From Oscillatoriales cyanobacterium PMM_0080 (GTDB lineage Bacteria; Cyanobacteriota; Cyanobacteriia; Cyanobacteriales; Microcoleaceae): 36,087 nt of DNA. The DNA lies in NCBI GenBank assembly GCA_949127775.1, contig CASBQF010000039.1, positions 1 through 36,087 on the forward strand, given 5' to 3'. The position numbers and the translations under genes were made by a program. Positions 1 through 9,300 of the stretch are shown piece after piece. The notes under the pieces are model-generated. The model was not told the origin of the DNA. It saw only the letters and a program-made list of their open reading frames with translations, and ran no database searches. Numbering within the stretch: position 1 is the stretch's first letter; every line of letters starts with the position of its first letter.

Positions 1-287
1 CGGGTTGCTCCATTCGGTAAGGTAAAGCCTGCACTAGAGTCAAACGCTTCACCTGTGCCATCTTCTTCTGCCCAGATCCCCAATTGTAGGGCAATATTGA
101 AGTTACGGTTCCCTGTATCTGAAAAGGCTGGTGACATAATGATAACTTCCCCACTGGCTGTACGCTCAATTCTCAAATCGCGATTAACTAGACAGAATTC
201 ATAGAACTGTTCAACAGTCATTGATTGGATCGCAGGGAAATTGACGGTCAGTGGGATGCTTTCGGTTTGAATTAGCAGCGTCGTCAT
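1..287 (-). CDS. Uma2 family (DUF820) endonuclease-like protein, 3' end cut by window edge
   Basis: The minus strand is open from an ATG at 287 to the window edge, giving 95 residues with no stop. A Shine-Dalgarno-like GAGGAAA lies just upstream of the ATG. The translation has the N-terminal pattern of Uma2/DUF820 proteins: a segment resembling MTVEQFYEFC, then LRIERTASGEVIIMSP, then a stretch on bundling of a second helix (NIALQLGIWAEEDGTGEAFD) and the beginning of the GFTLPNGATR strand that usually precedes the catalytic SPDxxxV. The PD-(D/E)XK active-site residues lie beyond the window and cannot be checked. Uma2 proteins are abundant in cyanobacteria, are predicted restriction-endonuclease-fold proteins and have mostly unknown function. 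A second, complete Uma2 gene lies at 22967-23593. Family assignment is fairly secure; function is not. Confidence 0.8.
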   Translation of the reverse strand, partial: MTTLLIQTESIPLTVNFPAIQSMTVEQFYEFCLVNRDLRIERTASGEVIIMSPAFSDTGNRNFNIALQLGIWAEEDGTGEAFDSSAGFTLPNGAT

Positions 288-328
288 GGTTTTTCCTCAT
301 TTTGTGCAGGCGTTACGTGAAAAGATGG

Positions 329-390
329 AGGAGACGGCAGTGCCGTGTGCCTACGGTGATTAATGTAGGGAAACGGCACTGCCGTCTCCT
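329..390. repeat. Palindromic repeat, family C (GGCAGTGCC core)
   Basis: An 18 bp left arm (329-346, AGGAGACGGCAGTGCCGT) and a perfectly complementary right arm (373-390) flank a 26 bp centre containing GATTAAT. The same arms recur at 13620-13765 and 30690-30753, and half copies occur near 10210-10340 and 11175-11200. It lies between the Uma2 gene start and the 3' end of the cyclase. It could fold as a hairpin in RNA, but its dispersal marks it as a repeat family and not a dedicated terminator. Confidence 0.85.
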
Positions 391-425
391 CATTATCGCA
401 GTCTTGTATCCGCTTTTGGGCGGTG

Positions 426-2300
426 TTAATCATCTTTTTTGCCTGTGAGTAAATAAGTAACCATATATCCCTTGCCCTTAATTTGAATGGCGCCGCGCTT
501 CTGAAAAGTATATTTATCTTTTAATATTTCGTAGGTTTCGGCGGTGACTTGAATACAGCCGGTAATGCCGTGGGATTCCATGCGCGAAGCAATATTTACT
601 GTGTCGCCCCACAAATCATAAATAAACTTTTTTAAACCGATGACGCCGGCAACTACAGGGCCGGTGCTAATCCCGATCCGAATGCTGAAAGGTTCGGAAT
701 GATTTAAACTAAGAAGCCGGATTTCGTGTAGCATATCGATCGCCATATTGGCGATCGCCTCTGCATGATCCGCACGCGCCGTAGGTAAACCGCCGACAAC
801 CATGTAAGCATCACCAATAGTCTTAATTTTCTCTAAACCGTGGCGATCGGCTAAATGGTCAAAAGCCGAAAAAATATCGTTGAGCACTTGCACCACCGCA
901 GTCGCTGAAATTCTCGACGACAGTTCTGTAAACCCCACAATGTCGGCAAACATCACAGTTACTTCCCCAAAACTTTCGGCAATATTTTGTTCCTTGTCCT
1001 TCAAACGCAGGACGATCGCCGCTGGCAAAACATTCAGCAGTAGTTGCTCGGATTTCGCTTGTTCCAGTTCCAACTGTAGGTAAGCAGTCTGCAACTGTTC
1101 GGCTTGGAGAATTCTTTCTCCCGCTAGCTTTTCGATTTGGGCGGTGCGGCTCAAAGATGTCAGCATATATGTCACCGGAATCAGAGTCCACAGCATCCCC
1201 AGCGTCAGAGTTCCCCAAGAACGCCAGTGCTTGCGAGTCCTGCGAATTTCCGCAGTTGCGGACACGTACAGAGACCACTGGCGGCCGCTAATTTTCAGCA
1301 GCCTTTGGCAAGCTGTATACTCCGGGCCTGGATTGTCAAGAATCGGACAGTTTGACTTGACTTGCCGTTTCGCACCGGCTGATGCGGTCAACACTTGTTG
1401 GCTGGAGGATTGAAACAGCACCGCAAATTGCTGAATTTTGCCGTCAGCAGACAGATTTTTCATAACCGGGTCTATCGCGTGCGGTAAGAGCGGCGGTGCT
1501 TGTTGCTTGTCTGGAACCTCGCTGGCGAGATAAATGGTGAGGTAGTCGGTATTGCGTCCTTTTAAAGAGGTTTGGAAAATATCTTTGCCGCGAAATACGC
1601 CCAGAATAAATCCTTGTAGCCGTTGGCGACGGGATTCCAGGGTAGTCGGTTTAGTGCTGTTTTCATAAATTGGAACTATTGCCAAAAGACCGGGTTCCGG
1701 GGAATTCCCCTGAGTTAAGCCGACGTAGCTGGTGACAACCATTTCTCCAGTATCGCGGGCGCGATCGATCGCAACGCGAATTTCTGGGTGTCCGGCGAGG
1801 TCAAAGCCCAATGTTGTCTCGTTTCCGGCTGTTGGTTCGACGTAGAAAGCTGGGAAGTATTCGGAACGCTGGCCGGCCTTGCGCAGTTCTCCTCCGGGGC
1901 CGCGCTCTGTAATCTCGAAGCTGGGGTCGGTTTCGGTTCGGGCTTTGGCTTCGTAGTTGGGCCGCTCTAAATTGGGGACGCGCGGGGCCCAAGCCAGCAT
2001 TTGTAGGCTGGGGTGGACGGATAGGGGACGATCGACAAAGCTGGTAAAAGAGGAACGCTCGACGACGCTAAAGGCTTTCATGTAGTCGCTGAGGGCGAGA
2101 ACTGCGTCTAAGTCGGAGTTGAGTTGGCGCTCAATGCCGATCGAAATATCGTCAATGCGGCGGTGCATTTCGTAGTCGCGGCGCCTGTCTTCCCAGTTCC
2201 AAACCAAGGTAAATGTCAGGGCCGAGAGTCCGACACCCAAAGCGAGCGTCAACCCCGCTGGAATGTAGCGAGGCCAGGATAAAGGTAGTTTTTTAAGCAT
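426..2300 (-). CDS. Membrane-bound CHASE-domain class III adenylate cyclase
   Basis: This 624-residue protein should make cAMP at the inner membrane in response to an external ligand. Transmembrane segments lie at about 12-34 and 361-383. They bracket a CHASE-type extracytoplasmic sensor (about 75-300, including MLAWAPRVP, LGFDLAGHPE and VGLTQ motifs). A coiled linker (385-425) leads to the catalytic domain (about 440-620). Metal-binding aspartates are D453 in FADIVGFTEL and D497 in IGDAYMVVGG. K493 and D562 (IYDLWGDTVN) are the pair that selects adenine over guanine in class III cyclases, and N569 and R573 are the transition-state residues, so it looks active and adenylate-specific. The ATG at 2300 puts the first transmembrane helix right after a basic start. 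The LOV/PAS histidine kinase lies upstream on the same strand, 271 bp away across a repeat, so co-transcription is uncertain. A cNMP-binding-fold protein is encoded at 13002. Confidence 0.93.
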   Translation of the reverse strand: MLKKLPLSWPRYIPAGLTLALGVGLSALTFTLVWNWEDRRRDYEMHRRIDDISIGIERQLNSDLDAVLALSDYMKAFSVVERSSFTSFVDRPLSVHPSLQMLAWAPRVPNLERPNYEAKARTETDPSFEITERGPGGELRKAGQRSEYFPAFYVEPTAGNETTLGFDLAGHPEIRVAIDRARDTGEMVVTSYVGLTQGNSPEPGLLAIVPIYENSTKPTTLESRRQRLQGFILGVFRGKDIFQTSLKGRNTDYLTIYLASEVPDKQQAPPLLPHAIDPVMKNLSADGKIQQFAVLFQSSSQQVLTASAGAKRQVKSNCPILDNPGPEYTACQRLLKISGRQWSLYVSATAEIRRTRKHWRSWGTLTLGMLWTLIPVTYMLTSLSRTAQIEKLAGERILQAEQLQTAYLQLELEQAKSEQLLLNVLPAAIVLRLKDKEQNIAESFGEVTVMFADIVGFTELSSRISATAVVQVLNDIFSAFDHLADRHGLEKIKTIGDAYMVVGGLPTARADHAEAIANMAIDMLHEIRLLSLNHSEPFSIRIGISTGPVVAGVIGLKKFIYDLWGDTVNIASRMESHGITGCIQVTAETYEILKDKYTFQKRGAIQIKGKGYMVTYLLTGKKDD

Positions 2301-2422
2301 AATTGCCTAGCGAATAAGGGCAGCAGATGAGCACACCGCGCAAGTGAGATTAATTTCGGCGTCTGAGTGCCGTTAATTCAAAATCCTGATAACTCAAGCA
2401 CCGACGGCAATTCGGAATTAAA

Positions 2423-2569
2423 ATAAGACCGGGCGGTTTCAACCGCGCCTTTACAAACTTTCACGCACTCCAAGCGGGTTGAAAACCCGGCGGTTAAAAT
2501 AACATGATCTTCTTCAGTCCACGGAGGTGGACTTCGTTTGACGAGAAGCGGTTTAAACCGCCGTCTTAT
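2423..2569. repeat. Dispersed repeat, family E (ATAAGAC ... GTCTTAT ends)
   Basis: This spacer element starts ATAAGACCGGGCGGTTTCAA and ends with the near-complementary GCGGTTTAAACCGCC then GTCTTAT, so it has imperfect inverted ends. It also contains two smaller palindromes: the CGGGTTGAAAACCCG segment near 2475-2492 and a CTTCAGTCCACGGAGGTGGACTTCG-type hairpin near 2512-2536. Related text (CGCCGTCTTATCTT and a CGGTTTCAACCG box) recurs at about 6088-6165 on the other side of the kinase gene. It carries no open frame and probably no gene. Confidence 0.6.
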
Positions 2570-2571
2570 CT

Positions 2572-5500
2572 TTATACCGGAAGTTCAATCCAGAATTCCG
2601 CTCCCTGTCCGGGCGCACAGATGCACCGCAGACTACCCCTATGTTTTTCTACCACAATCTGATGGCTTATGGACAATCCCAAGCCTGTTCCAGACCCGAC
2701 GGGTTTGGTGGTAAAAAATGGGTCAAACAGCCGTCTGCGAACGTCTTCGGTCATTCCTGGGCCGCTGTCGGCGATGCAAATGACAATGCGATCGGAGCGA
2801 TCGAGCTTGCTTTCACTGTGGCTATTCAACTCAGCTTTTTTGATCAGGGTGCGAATTACGATCGTCCGGGGTTGCCTCTGGTTGTCTAAAGCGTCGATCG
2901 CATTATTGATAATATTAAAAAACACCTGGTTTAACTGGCCCGCACAGCAGTTAACTTTCGATAGTTTTCCGTATTCTTTAATAACTTGAATCCCATTTTT
3001 CTCACAGCTTTGGTTCAATCGATGCCGCACAATTAACAGCGTGCTGTCAATTCCTTCATGAAGGTCTGCCAACTTCATTTCTGCTTCGTCCAGCCGAGAA
3101 AAATTCCGTAGCGATAACACGATTTTACTAATTCTTTCTACTCCTATGCTCATAGAATTTAGAACTTTTGGCAAATCTTCCTTCAGAAAATCTAAGTCTA
3201 CTTCCTTAACTTTTTCGGCAATCTGAGAAACTGGAGATGGGTAGCAGTCATGGTAGAGATTCAACAATTCTATTAAATCGTGAAAATAGGTTTGGGTGTG
3301 AGAAATATTGCCGTGAATAAAAGTTGCAGGATTGTTAATTTCGTGGGCGATGCCAGCCACCATCTGACCGAGGCTCGACATTTTTTCTGATTGAACTAAT
3401 TGGATTTGAGCGTGTTGGAGCTGTTCGTAGGCTTCTTGCAATTGGGCTGCTTGTTTTCTCAATTGAGCTTCCGAAGCTTGGAGTGCTGCTGCGGAAATTT
3501 TGCGGTTGGTAATATTTTCAATCATCCCTAAGTTATAAATCGGTTTTCCTTCGCCATCTCGAATCAAAGTAGCTGTCACATTTACCCAAACAATCTTACC
3601 TGTAGCGGAAATTTGACGGACTTCGATTTGATAGTTCGGAATTTCTCCCCGATTGAGAGCAGCAGCAACTTGGATATTTTTTTGATAATCTTCGGGATGC
3701 CCAATTTCTATAAAGGTTTTTTTGACTAATTCTGCTGCGGTATATCCCAGCATTTCGCAGTAATTTTTATTGACTTGTACTAACTTGTTATTGCCTAAAT
3801 TGGCTAGGTAGATACCGATGGGTGCATCTTCAAATATTTTGCGGAATAGTTCTTCGCTGGCCTGGACTTTAGCTTCTAGGGAAAGTCGATCGGTGATGTC
3901 TTCCAAAGTACACAAAATGCCTACTACATTGCCGTTATTGTCGTGTAAGGGTATTTTATTTGTATCCAGCCAGCGCTGAGTGCCATCGGCTTGCAGTTGG
4001 GGCTCAATAATGTGATATTCTGCGGTGTTGCTATCCATAATACGACGATCGCAATCTCGAAAAAATTCTGTTTCTTCTGGTTTCCAGGGCATATCGTAGT
4101 CTGTTAGACCAGCGATTTCAGTAGGATGATTCAAACCTGCGATTTTGGCAAAGTTTTTATTGCCCCCGAGGTAAACTGAATCTCGATCTTTCCAGGCGAT
4201 AACCTGGGGGATGTTGTTGATTACCAACCACAGCATTTTTTGGGAGCTTTGCAAGGCTGCCGTGCGTTCTAGAACGCGCTTTTCGAGTTCTTGATTGGCT
4301 TGTTGTAGGGCAATTTTTGACTCGTTCAGGGCGATTTCTGCCAGTTGGCGATCGCTAATATCGATTGTCACGCCCTCCCAGAGTATATCGCCGTTTGGTT
4401 GCAGTTCGGGGCGGGCAAGGGCGCGAATCCATTTCAGTTTTCCTGACCTGGTGATGATCCGCCCTTCATATTTCCAAGGTTTTAAAGTTTGCCCTGAAGT
4501 TGCGATTGATTCTAACAGGGGTTTTAGGTCTTCTGGATGCACCAATGACCACATTAAATCTGAGTTTTTTTGAAGTTTATCTGGCTTTAATTCGTACAGT
4601 TCCCAACAGCCGGGACTGACATAAATGAATTGATTGGAACCGTCGGGATGCAGCAAGTATTGATAAATCATTCCCGGCACGTTGGCTGCCATTTTTTGGA
4701 ATCGGGCTTCGCTTTGTCGCAGTGCTGATTCTGCTAGTTTGCGTTGCGTAGCTACCGCCACGGTATCGCTAATGTCAATCAACAAGCCGTCCCAAATAAT
4801 ATCACCTTGGTCGCCCATTTCTGGTCGGGCAGCCCCGCTAACCCACTTAAGGCGATCGCCCGGGAAAACTAATCTGCCTTCCCACCGCCAAGGCTCTAAA
4901 GTTTTAGCTGAGATAGCAACTGATTCCTGAAAGCTTTGTGCATCATCTGGATGAACCATTTCGATCGCAGTAATAGCTGAATTTTGGATCACCTCTGGTT
5001 CTAATTCGTAGAGTTCGCGGCAGCCGGAGCTGACGTAGGGGAATGATACAGTACCATCGGCTGCTAACTGAAATTGATAAATAATTCCGGGAACATTAGA
5101 GGCTAGTTTTTGAAGTTTGGCTTCGCTTTGCCGAAGTGCTGTTTCTGCTTCTACGCGTTGCGTAGCGGCCACCACGGCATCGGTAATATCGTAAAATGCC
5201 GATAAAATTGCTGCTTCGCCGTTAAAATCAATCGATCGCATCGACATCTTTACCCAAAAAAAACTGCCGTTTGCTTTTTTGAGGCAGATTTGTTCACTGT
5301 CGCTAAAGCCGTGCTGTTTGAGTGATTCTAGCAATTGAATGCGATCGGTCACATTGGCATAAAAGTCGCTCTTTTTACTGCCGATAAGTTGTTCTGAACT
5401 CAAATCAAAAGTTTTGCCTAGGGCAGAATTTGCGTACAAAATAATGCTGTCTGACTGGCGCGTAATTAGCATGGGAACGGGAGTCACAGTGGCGATTGCC

Positions 5501-5922
5501 CGCAATCTTTCTTCACTTTCTTGCAGGGCTGTTTCGGCTGCGACTCTTTTGGTAATATCGTTTTGAACTCCGATAAAGTGAGTTAATTTTCCCTCGCCAT
5601 CGAGGACGGGGGAGACAGTTAATTCGTTCCAAAAAACAGTTTTGTCTTTGCGATAATTTTTGAGAATTACCTGAATTTCAGTACCCGATCGCAAACTGCT
5701 GCGGAGTTTGTCTAATTCGGTGCGATCGGTATCCGAGCCTTGCAAAAATGCGCAGTTGTGTCCAATGACTTCTTCCGAGGTGTAGCCAGTCAGTTTCTCA
5801 AAAGCAGGATTGCAGTAGATAATTGGTCGATCGGGCTTGGTAGCATCTGCGATCAGGATGCTGTTGCTCGATGCGGCGATCGCCCGTTCTAGCAGAGACT
5901 GGTGGAAAGAGTCTGTTGTCAT
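2572..5922 (-). CDS. Soluble LOV/multi-PAS sensor histidine kinase
   Basis: The protein has 1116 residues from the ATG at 5922; an in-frame TTG three codons upstream is possible. No transmembrane segment is seen, so it is cytoplasmic. The first domain (about 12-127) is a LOV-type PAS with the flavin-adduct cysteine C57 in GHNCAFLQGSDTDR and the FMN contacts N89 (NYRKD), N99 (FWNEL) and Q120 (GVQ). The arginine normally following in NCRFLQ is alanine here (A58). Five more PAS domains follow at roughly 140-250, 265-390, 403-525, 563-680 and 690-808. PAS3 and PAS4 are close tandem duplicates. After a coiled linker comes the kinase core: phospho-accepting H860 in GIAHEINNP, an N box (NIINNAIDAL, about 1003-1012), G1 DSGPGM and G2 GTGLGLS. 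This arrangement is the HATPase type typical of PAS-rich cyanobacterial kinases. No response regulator is adjacent, so the output is unknown. Kinase call is secure; LOV photochemistry is inferred from motifs. Confidence 0.95.
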   Translation of the reverse strand: MTTDSFHQSLLERAIAASSNSILIADATKPDRPIIYCNPAFEKLTGYTSEEVIGHNCAFLQGSDTDRTELDKLRSSLRSGTEIQVILKNYRKDKTVFWNELTVSPVLDGEGKLTHFIGVQNDITKRVAAETALQESEERLRAIATVTPVPMLITRQSDSIILYANSALGKTFDLSSEQLIGSKKSDFYANVTDRIQLLESLKQHGFSDSEQICLKKANGSFFWVKMSMRSIDFNGEAAILSAFYDITDAVVAATQRVEAETALRQSEAKLQKLASNVPGIIYQFQLAADGTVSFPYVSSGCRELYELEPEVIQNSAITAIEMVHPDDAQSFQESVAISAKTLEPWRWEGRLVFPGDRLKWVSGAARPEMGDQGDIIWDGLLIDISDTVAVATQRKLAESALRQSEARFQKMAANVPGMIYQYLLHPDGSNQFIYVSPGCWELYELKPDKLQKNSDLMWSLVHPEDLKPLLESIATSGQTLKPWKYEGRIITRSGKLKWIRALARPELQPNGDILWEGVTIDISDRQLAEIALNESKIALQQANQELEKRVLERTAALQSSQKMLWLVINNIPQVIAWKDRDSVYLGGNKNFAKIAGLNHPTEIAGLTDYDMPWKPEETEFFRDCDRRIMDSNTAEYHIIEPQLQADGTQRWLDTNKIPLHDNNGNVVGILCTLEDITDRLSLEAKVQASEELFRKIFEDAPIGIYLANLGNNKLVQVNKNYCEMLGYTAAELVKKTFIEIGHPEDYQKNIQVAAALNRGEIPNYQIEVRQISATGKIVWVNVTATLIRDGEGKPIYNLGMIENITNRKISAAALQASEAQLRKQAAQLQEAYEQLQHAQIQLVQSEKMSSLGQMVAGIAHEINNPATFIHGNISHTQTYFHDLIELLNLYHDCYPSPVSQIAEKVKEVDLDFLKEDLPKVLNSMSIGVERISKIVLSLRNFSRLDEAEMKLADLHEGIDSTLLIVRHRLNQSCEKNGIQVIKEYGKLSKVNCCAGQLNQVFFNIINNAIDALDNQRQPRTIVIRTLIKKAELNSHSESKLDRSDRIVICIADSGPGMTEDVRRRLFDPFFTTKPVGSGTGLGLSISHQIVVEKHRGSLRCICAPGQGAEFWIELPV

Positions 5923-6204
5923 CGGTGGCAATACTTATGCTCCGAAGGAGCCGACAGAACAAAAATATGAATAGTTTGAGGTATTCTTATTTTATAAGCT
6001 TATTTTTAGTTTAACCTAACAAACTCAGCAGCCACAAAAAGCCGACGGGGAAATAAAGAGCGGCCGAATGGAAAAGCGGGCGAAGGGAATTCGCCGTCTT
6101 ATCTTCAACCCTCGCACCATCCGGGTTTTGTTTGTGTAGACGCGGTTTCAACCGTACGTCCGATCTTGAATAGAAAATCGAATATGATATAACCCTTTTA
6201 AACT
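5923..6204. other. Gene-poor spacer between kinase and MITE
   Basis: The first 90 bases are AT-rich (TTTTATAAGCTTATTTTTAG) and probably hold the promoter of the kinase gene on the minus strand; no motif is clear enough to annotate. Bases about 6060-6180 hold a degraded relative of repeat family E (GCCGTCTTATCTT and a GCGGTTTCAACCG palindrome). I see no gene or RNA here. Confidence 0.5.
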
Positions 6205-6325
6205 CAGGGCTATTTCATTCTCAGGAAAATCAAGATTTTGTAGGGGTTGTGCCCCCGTGCCGACCCTCCCCTGACCAGGAGGCAACCACGGGGGGATTGC
6301 CCCTACAAAGAATGAAATAGCCCTG
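6205..6325. mobile_element. MITE-like element, copy 1
   Basis: This 121 bp element has perfect 17 bp terminal inverted repeats, CAGGGCTATTTCATTCT at 6205-6221 and its complement at 6309-6325. It is flanked by a 10 bp direct repeat, CTTTTAAACT (6195-6204) and CTTTTAGACT (6326-6335), that differs at one base. The interior holds TGTAGGGG and GTGCCGACCCT, which are shared with the second copy at 35207-35378. It encodes nothing, so it would need a transposase supplied elsewhere. The right-hand duplication contains the TAA stop (6329-6331) of the sbcC gene, so it inserted exactly at the gene end without changing the protein. Confidence 0.85.
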
Positions 6326-6328
6326 CTT

Positions 6329-9300
6329 TTAGACTGACAAACTTATACAAGAACCCTGAGCAGTTTTAGTTACTTCAATCCTGGTTTGAAAAGCTTCTTT
6401 GAGGTGCGGCATATGGGTGACGGTGAGGATGCAGGCGAAGTCAGAGGCGATCGCATTAATTGCAGCAATCAGTCGATCGCACCCTTCAGCATCCTGAGTC
6501 CCGAATCCCTCATCAATAATCAACATTTGCAAAGCCGTCCCCGCCCGCTGAGACAGCAGTCTCGCCAGCGCCAACCGAATCGCAAAATTAATCCGAAAAG
6601 CTTCGCCGCCTGAGTAAGTTTCATAGGCGCGAGTCCCGCGAGCGTCAGCAATTAAAATGTCTAAAGTATCAATCAATTTAGTTGATTTTTTAGCAGCCGC
6701 CGCGCGCTGAGTAATAAATTGAACGTGCAATTGATTCGCGCTCAATCTCGACAATATCTGATTGGTTTCAGCTTCGAGTTGAGGCAAAACATTTTCAATC
6801 ATCAAAGCTTGAATGCCGTTTTTACCAAAGGCTTGACCCAACTCTTGATAAACTCGGTATTGGCATTTTGCAACTTGCATTTGCTCTTTTTGAGCTACTA
6901 GCTGAACTTGCAAAGCTTCCAGATTTTGCTGCTGCTGCAAAAGGCGTCCGAGACTTCCCAAATGTTGGTCTAGCTGCTGGCGGCGGCGACTGATCTGTTG
7001 TTCGATCGCACTTATGCGCGCACTTGGCTCGGGATGTTGTTGTAACTGCTGGTTCATTGCGGAAGTTTGAGCGCTGACAGCTTCCAAATCTCGATCGCGC
7101 ACTGCGATCGAATTGGCGATTTCATTCACCCGCTGCTGTACTTGCGGATATTGCTGAGTTGCCGATCGCAGTTTTTCGGCCCGCGCGATCCAAAATTGCG
7201 TTTTACGCATTTCGCTGCGGACGTGTTCGTGCTGTTCCAAATTATAGCCAACTTCCAGAATATATCTATCTAAAGATAGAATTTGCTGCTGTATTTCGGA
7301 GCTATTTTTTTGCTGTTCTAACTGTTGCTGTACGTCTGCTAATTGAGTTTGCAAATCCGGCCGACGGACGTTAATTTTATGCAGTTTTTGCTGAGCATCT
7401 TTGATTTGAGATTGCTTAATTTCTGCCCACCGCAAGCGCTTTTCATCACTGCGGGCGAGGGAGTGACTGCGATCGCTATAATTGAGCTGTTTCAGTTGCA
7501 TTTCAATTTGCTGGAGTTGGCCCAAGTCATCGGCCCCGTACTCGCCTGTACTGAGCAACCGCTCTATTTCCTCCGCATCTTGACGCATACTTTTCAGCCT
7601 GTTTTCATCTTGGCTTAGCCCATCCAATTGTGCTTGCAAATGGCTGCGACGTTCCCGCAATTCTTGATAGGGCGCTAATTCCTGTTCTAGTTCGCGGTAT
7701 TCCTGTCTGAGGACTTGAATTTCGCGCTCGGAGACGGCCAACTGTTCGCGCACTACCCACAGTTGATTCCAAATTTCCTGCTGTTGGGAGTGGTGTTTTG
7801 TGACTACCAAATTCCAGTAGTGTTCGTCCAAAGGTCGATCGCACAAAGGACAATTACCAAAATTTGCATCCCGCACCATCAAAGGCGAATGCGATTGCTC
7901 GTTTTCGGCAAAATTGGAAGCTGTACCTTCACCTGCGGTTTTTTCTCCTTCATTTTTTCGCAACAGTTGTAGCTTTTGGTCAATTTCAGTTAGTCTGGTT
8001 TGATAGTCGCGGCTTTTGGCTTGCAGGTTTCCGAGAAAGTCGTGTCTTTCTTGACCTTTTTCGCGGACTCGTTCTTGATAAACTCGCTTGTTTTCCAACT
8101 GCAAAATTTGATTGGCGATGGCCGAGATTTCCTGCTGCAATTGCGGCTGTCGCTGCTGCTGCTGAACTTGCACCTGTCGGTTGATTTCGTCTAATCGGGC
8201 GGTTAAGCCGGCGCGAGCGCGATCGAGCTTTTGTTGCTTTTGCTGCTGCTGTTGGAGTAGCGGCGAAACTTGCAGTTGTAGTTGGTCTAGTTCGTTGAGA
8301 CGCGATCGAACTGCTTGCAACTGTGCGAGTCCTTTGTCAACTTCCGGCTGCTGTTTGAGAACATCTAGAACATCTTTTTCATCCTGTTCTAAAACATTTA
8401 ATTGAGCTTGCAATTGCTGAATTTTGCTGTGCAAAGAACTCAGTTCCTCGCGCTGCTGTTCCTGCAATTTTTGTCGCTGATTTTGGGCTTCTTGGTTAGC
8501 TTTGAATTGACCAGCCTGAGTTTCTTCTGTGGCTTGCAAGCCATGAAAGTAAGCAATGCCTGCTGTTATTTCATTTTCTTGTTTGAGGAGAGCTTGCAGC
8601 TCATTTCCTTGTTGTTTGGCTGCGCTGAGTTCTTGCTGCAAGCGACGGCATTCTTGAGAGATATTGTAGTGCTGTTGCTGATGGCCGGCGAGGAGTTTTT
8701 GCCAAGTTTGGCGGTTGTGGTGTTGGAGTTGCAGTTGCTGCAACTCGGCTGTTTCAGCTTGCTGCTGCGAAGAGAGCAAGTCGGTTGCTTGCTGCAATTG
8801 AACTTGTTCCGAGGCGATGGTCTCTTTTTGTTGCAGTTGCTCTTGTATGGTTTGCAAACTGTGTTTGAGAACATCGACTTGAGCTTTAAATTGTTTAGAC
8901 GTATCCTTGGCTTGTTCGCACAAAGTGTCGTATTGATCGAGCTTGAGTAGAGTCGCTAAAACTTGCTTGCGTTCGATCGGCTTTTTGAGCATAAATTCAT
9001 CAGCTCGCCCCTGCCGCAAATACGCCGAGTTGATAAAAGTATCGTAATCCAGTTTGATATGTTCGAGGATTTTTTGCTGAGTTGTTCTCAGCCCCTTGTC
9101 TGTGAGCGTGCGAAAATTTAGCTTATCCTCAGTCTCAGAAGCATTCAAGCTAACTTGAAATTCCAAACTTCCCGATTGTCCGCGTCTGCGGTTGCGAATC
9201 ACCCGGTAGATTTGACCGCCGGTGGAAAAAGTAAAATCAACTCGAACATCAATTTCGCCGATATGAATGATATCGTCTTCCGTATCGCTGCGACAACAGC

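Noticed and set aside
251-448. Plus-strand frame across family C repeat
   Set aside because: It is made mostly of palindrome sequence and overlaps two genes on the other strand.
8000-8970. Long plus-strand frames within sbcC
   Set aside because: They are antisense to glutamine-rich coiled-coil coding (CTG/TTG-rich text), giving low-complexity leucine and phenylalanine translations with no domain.
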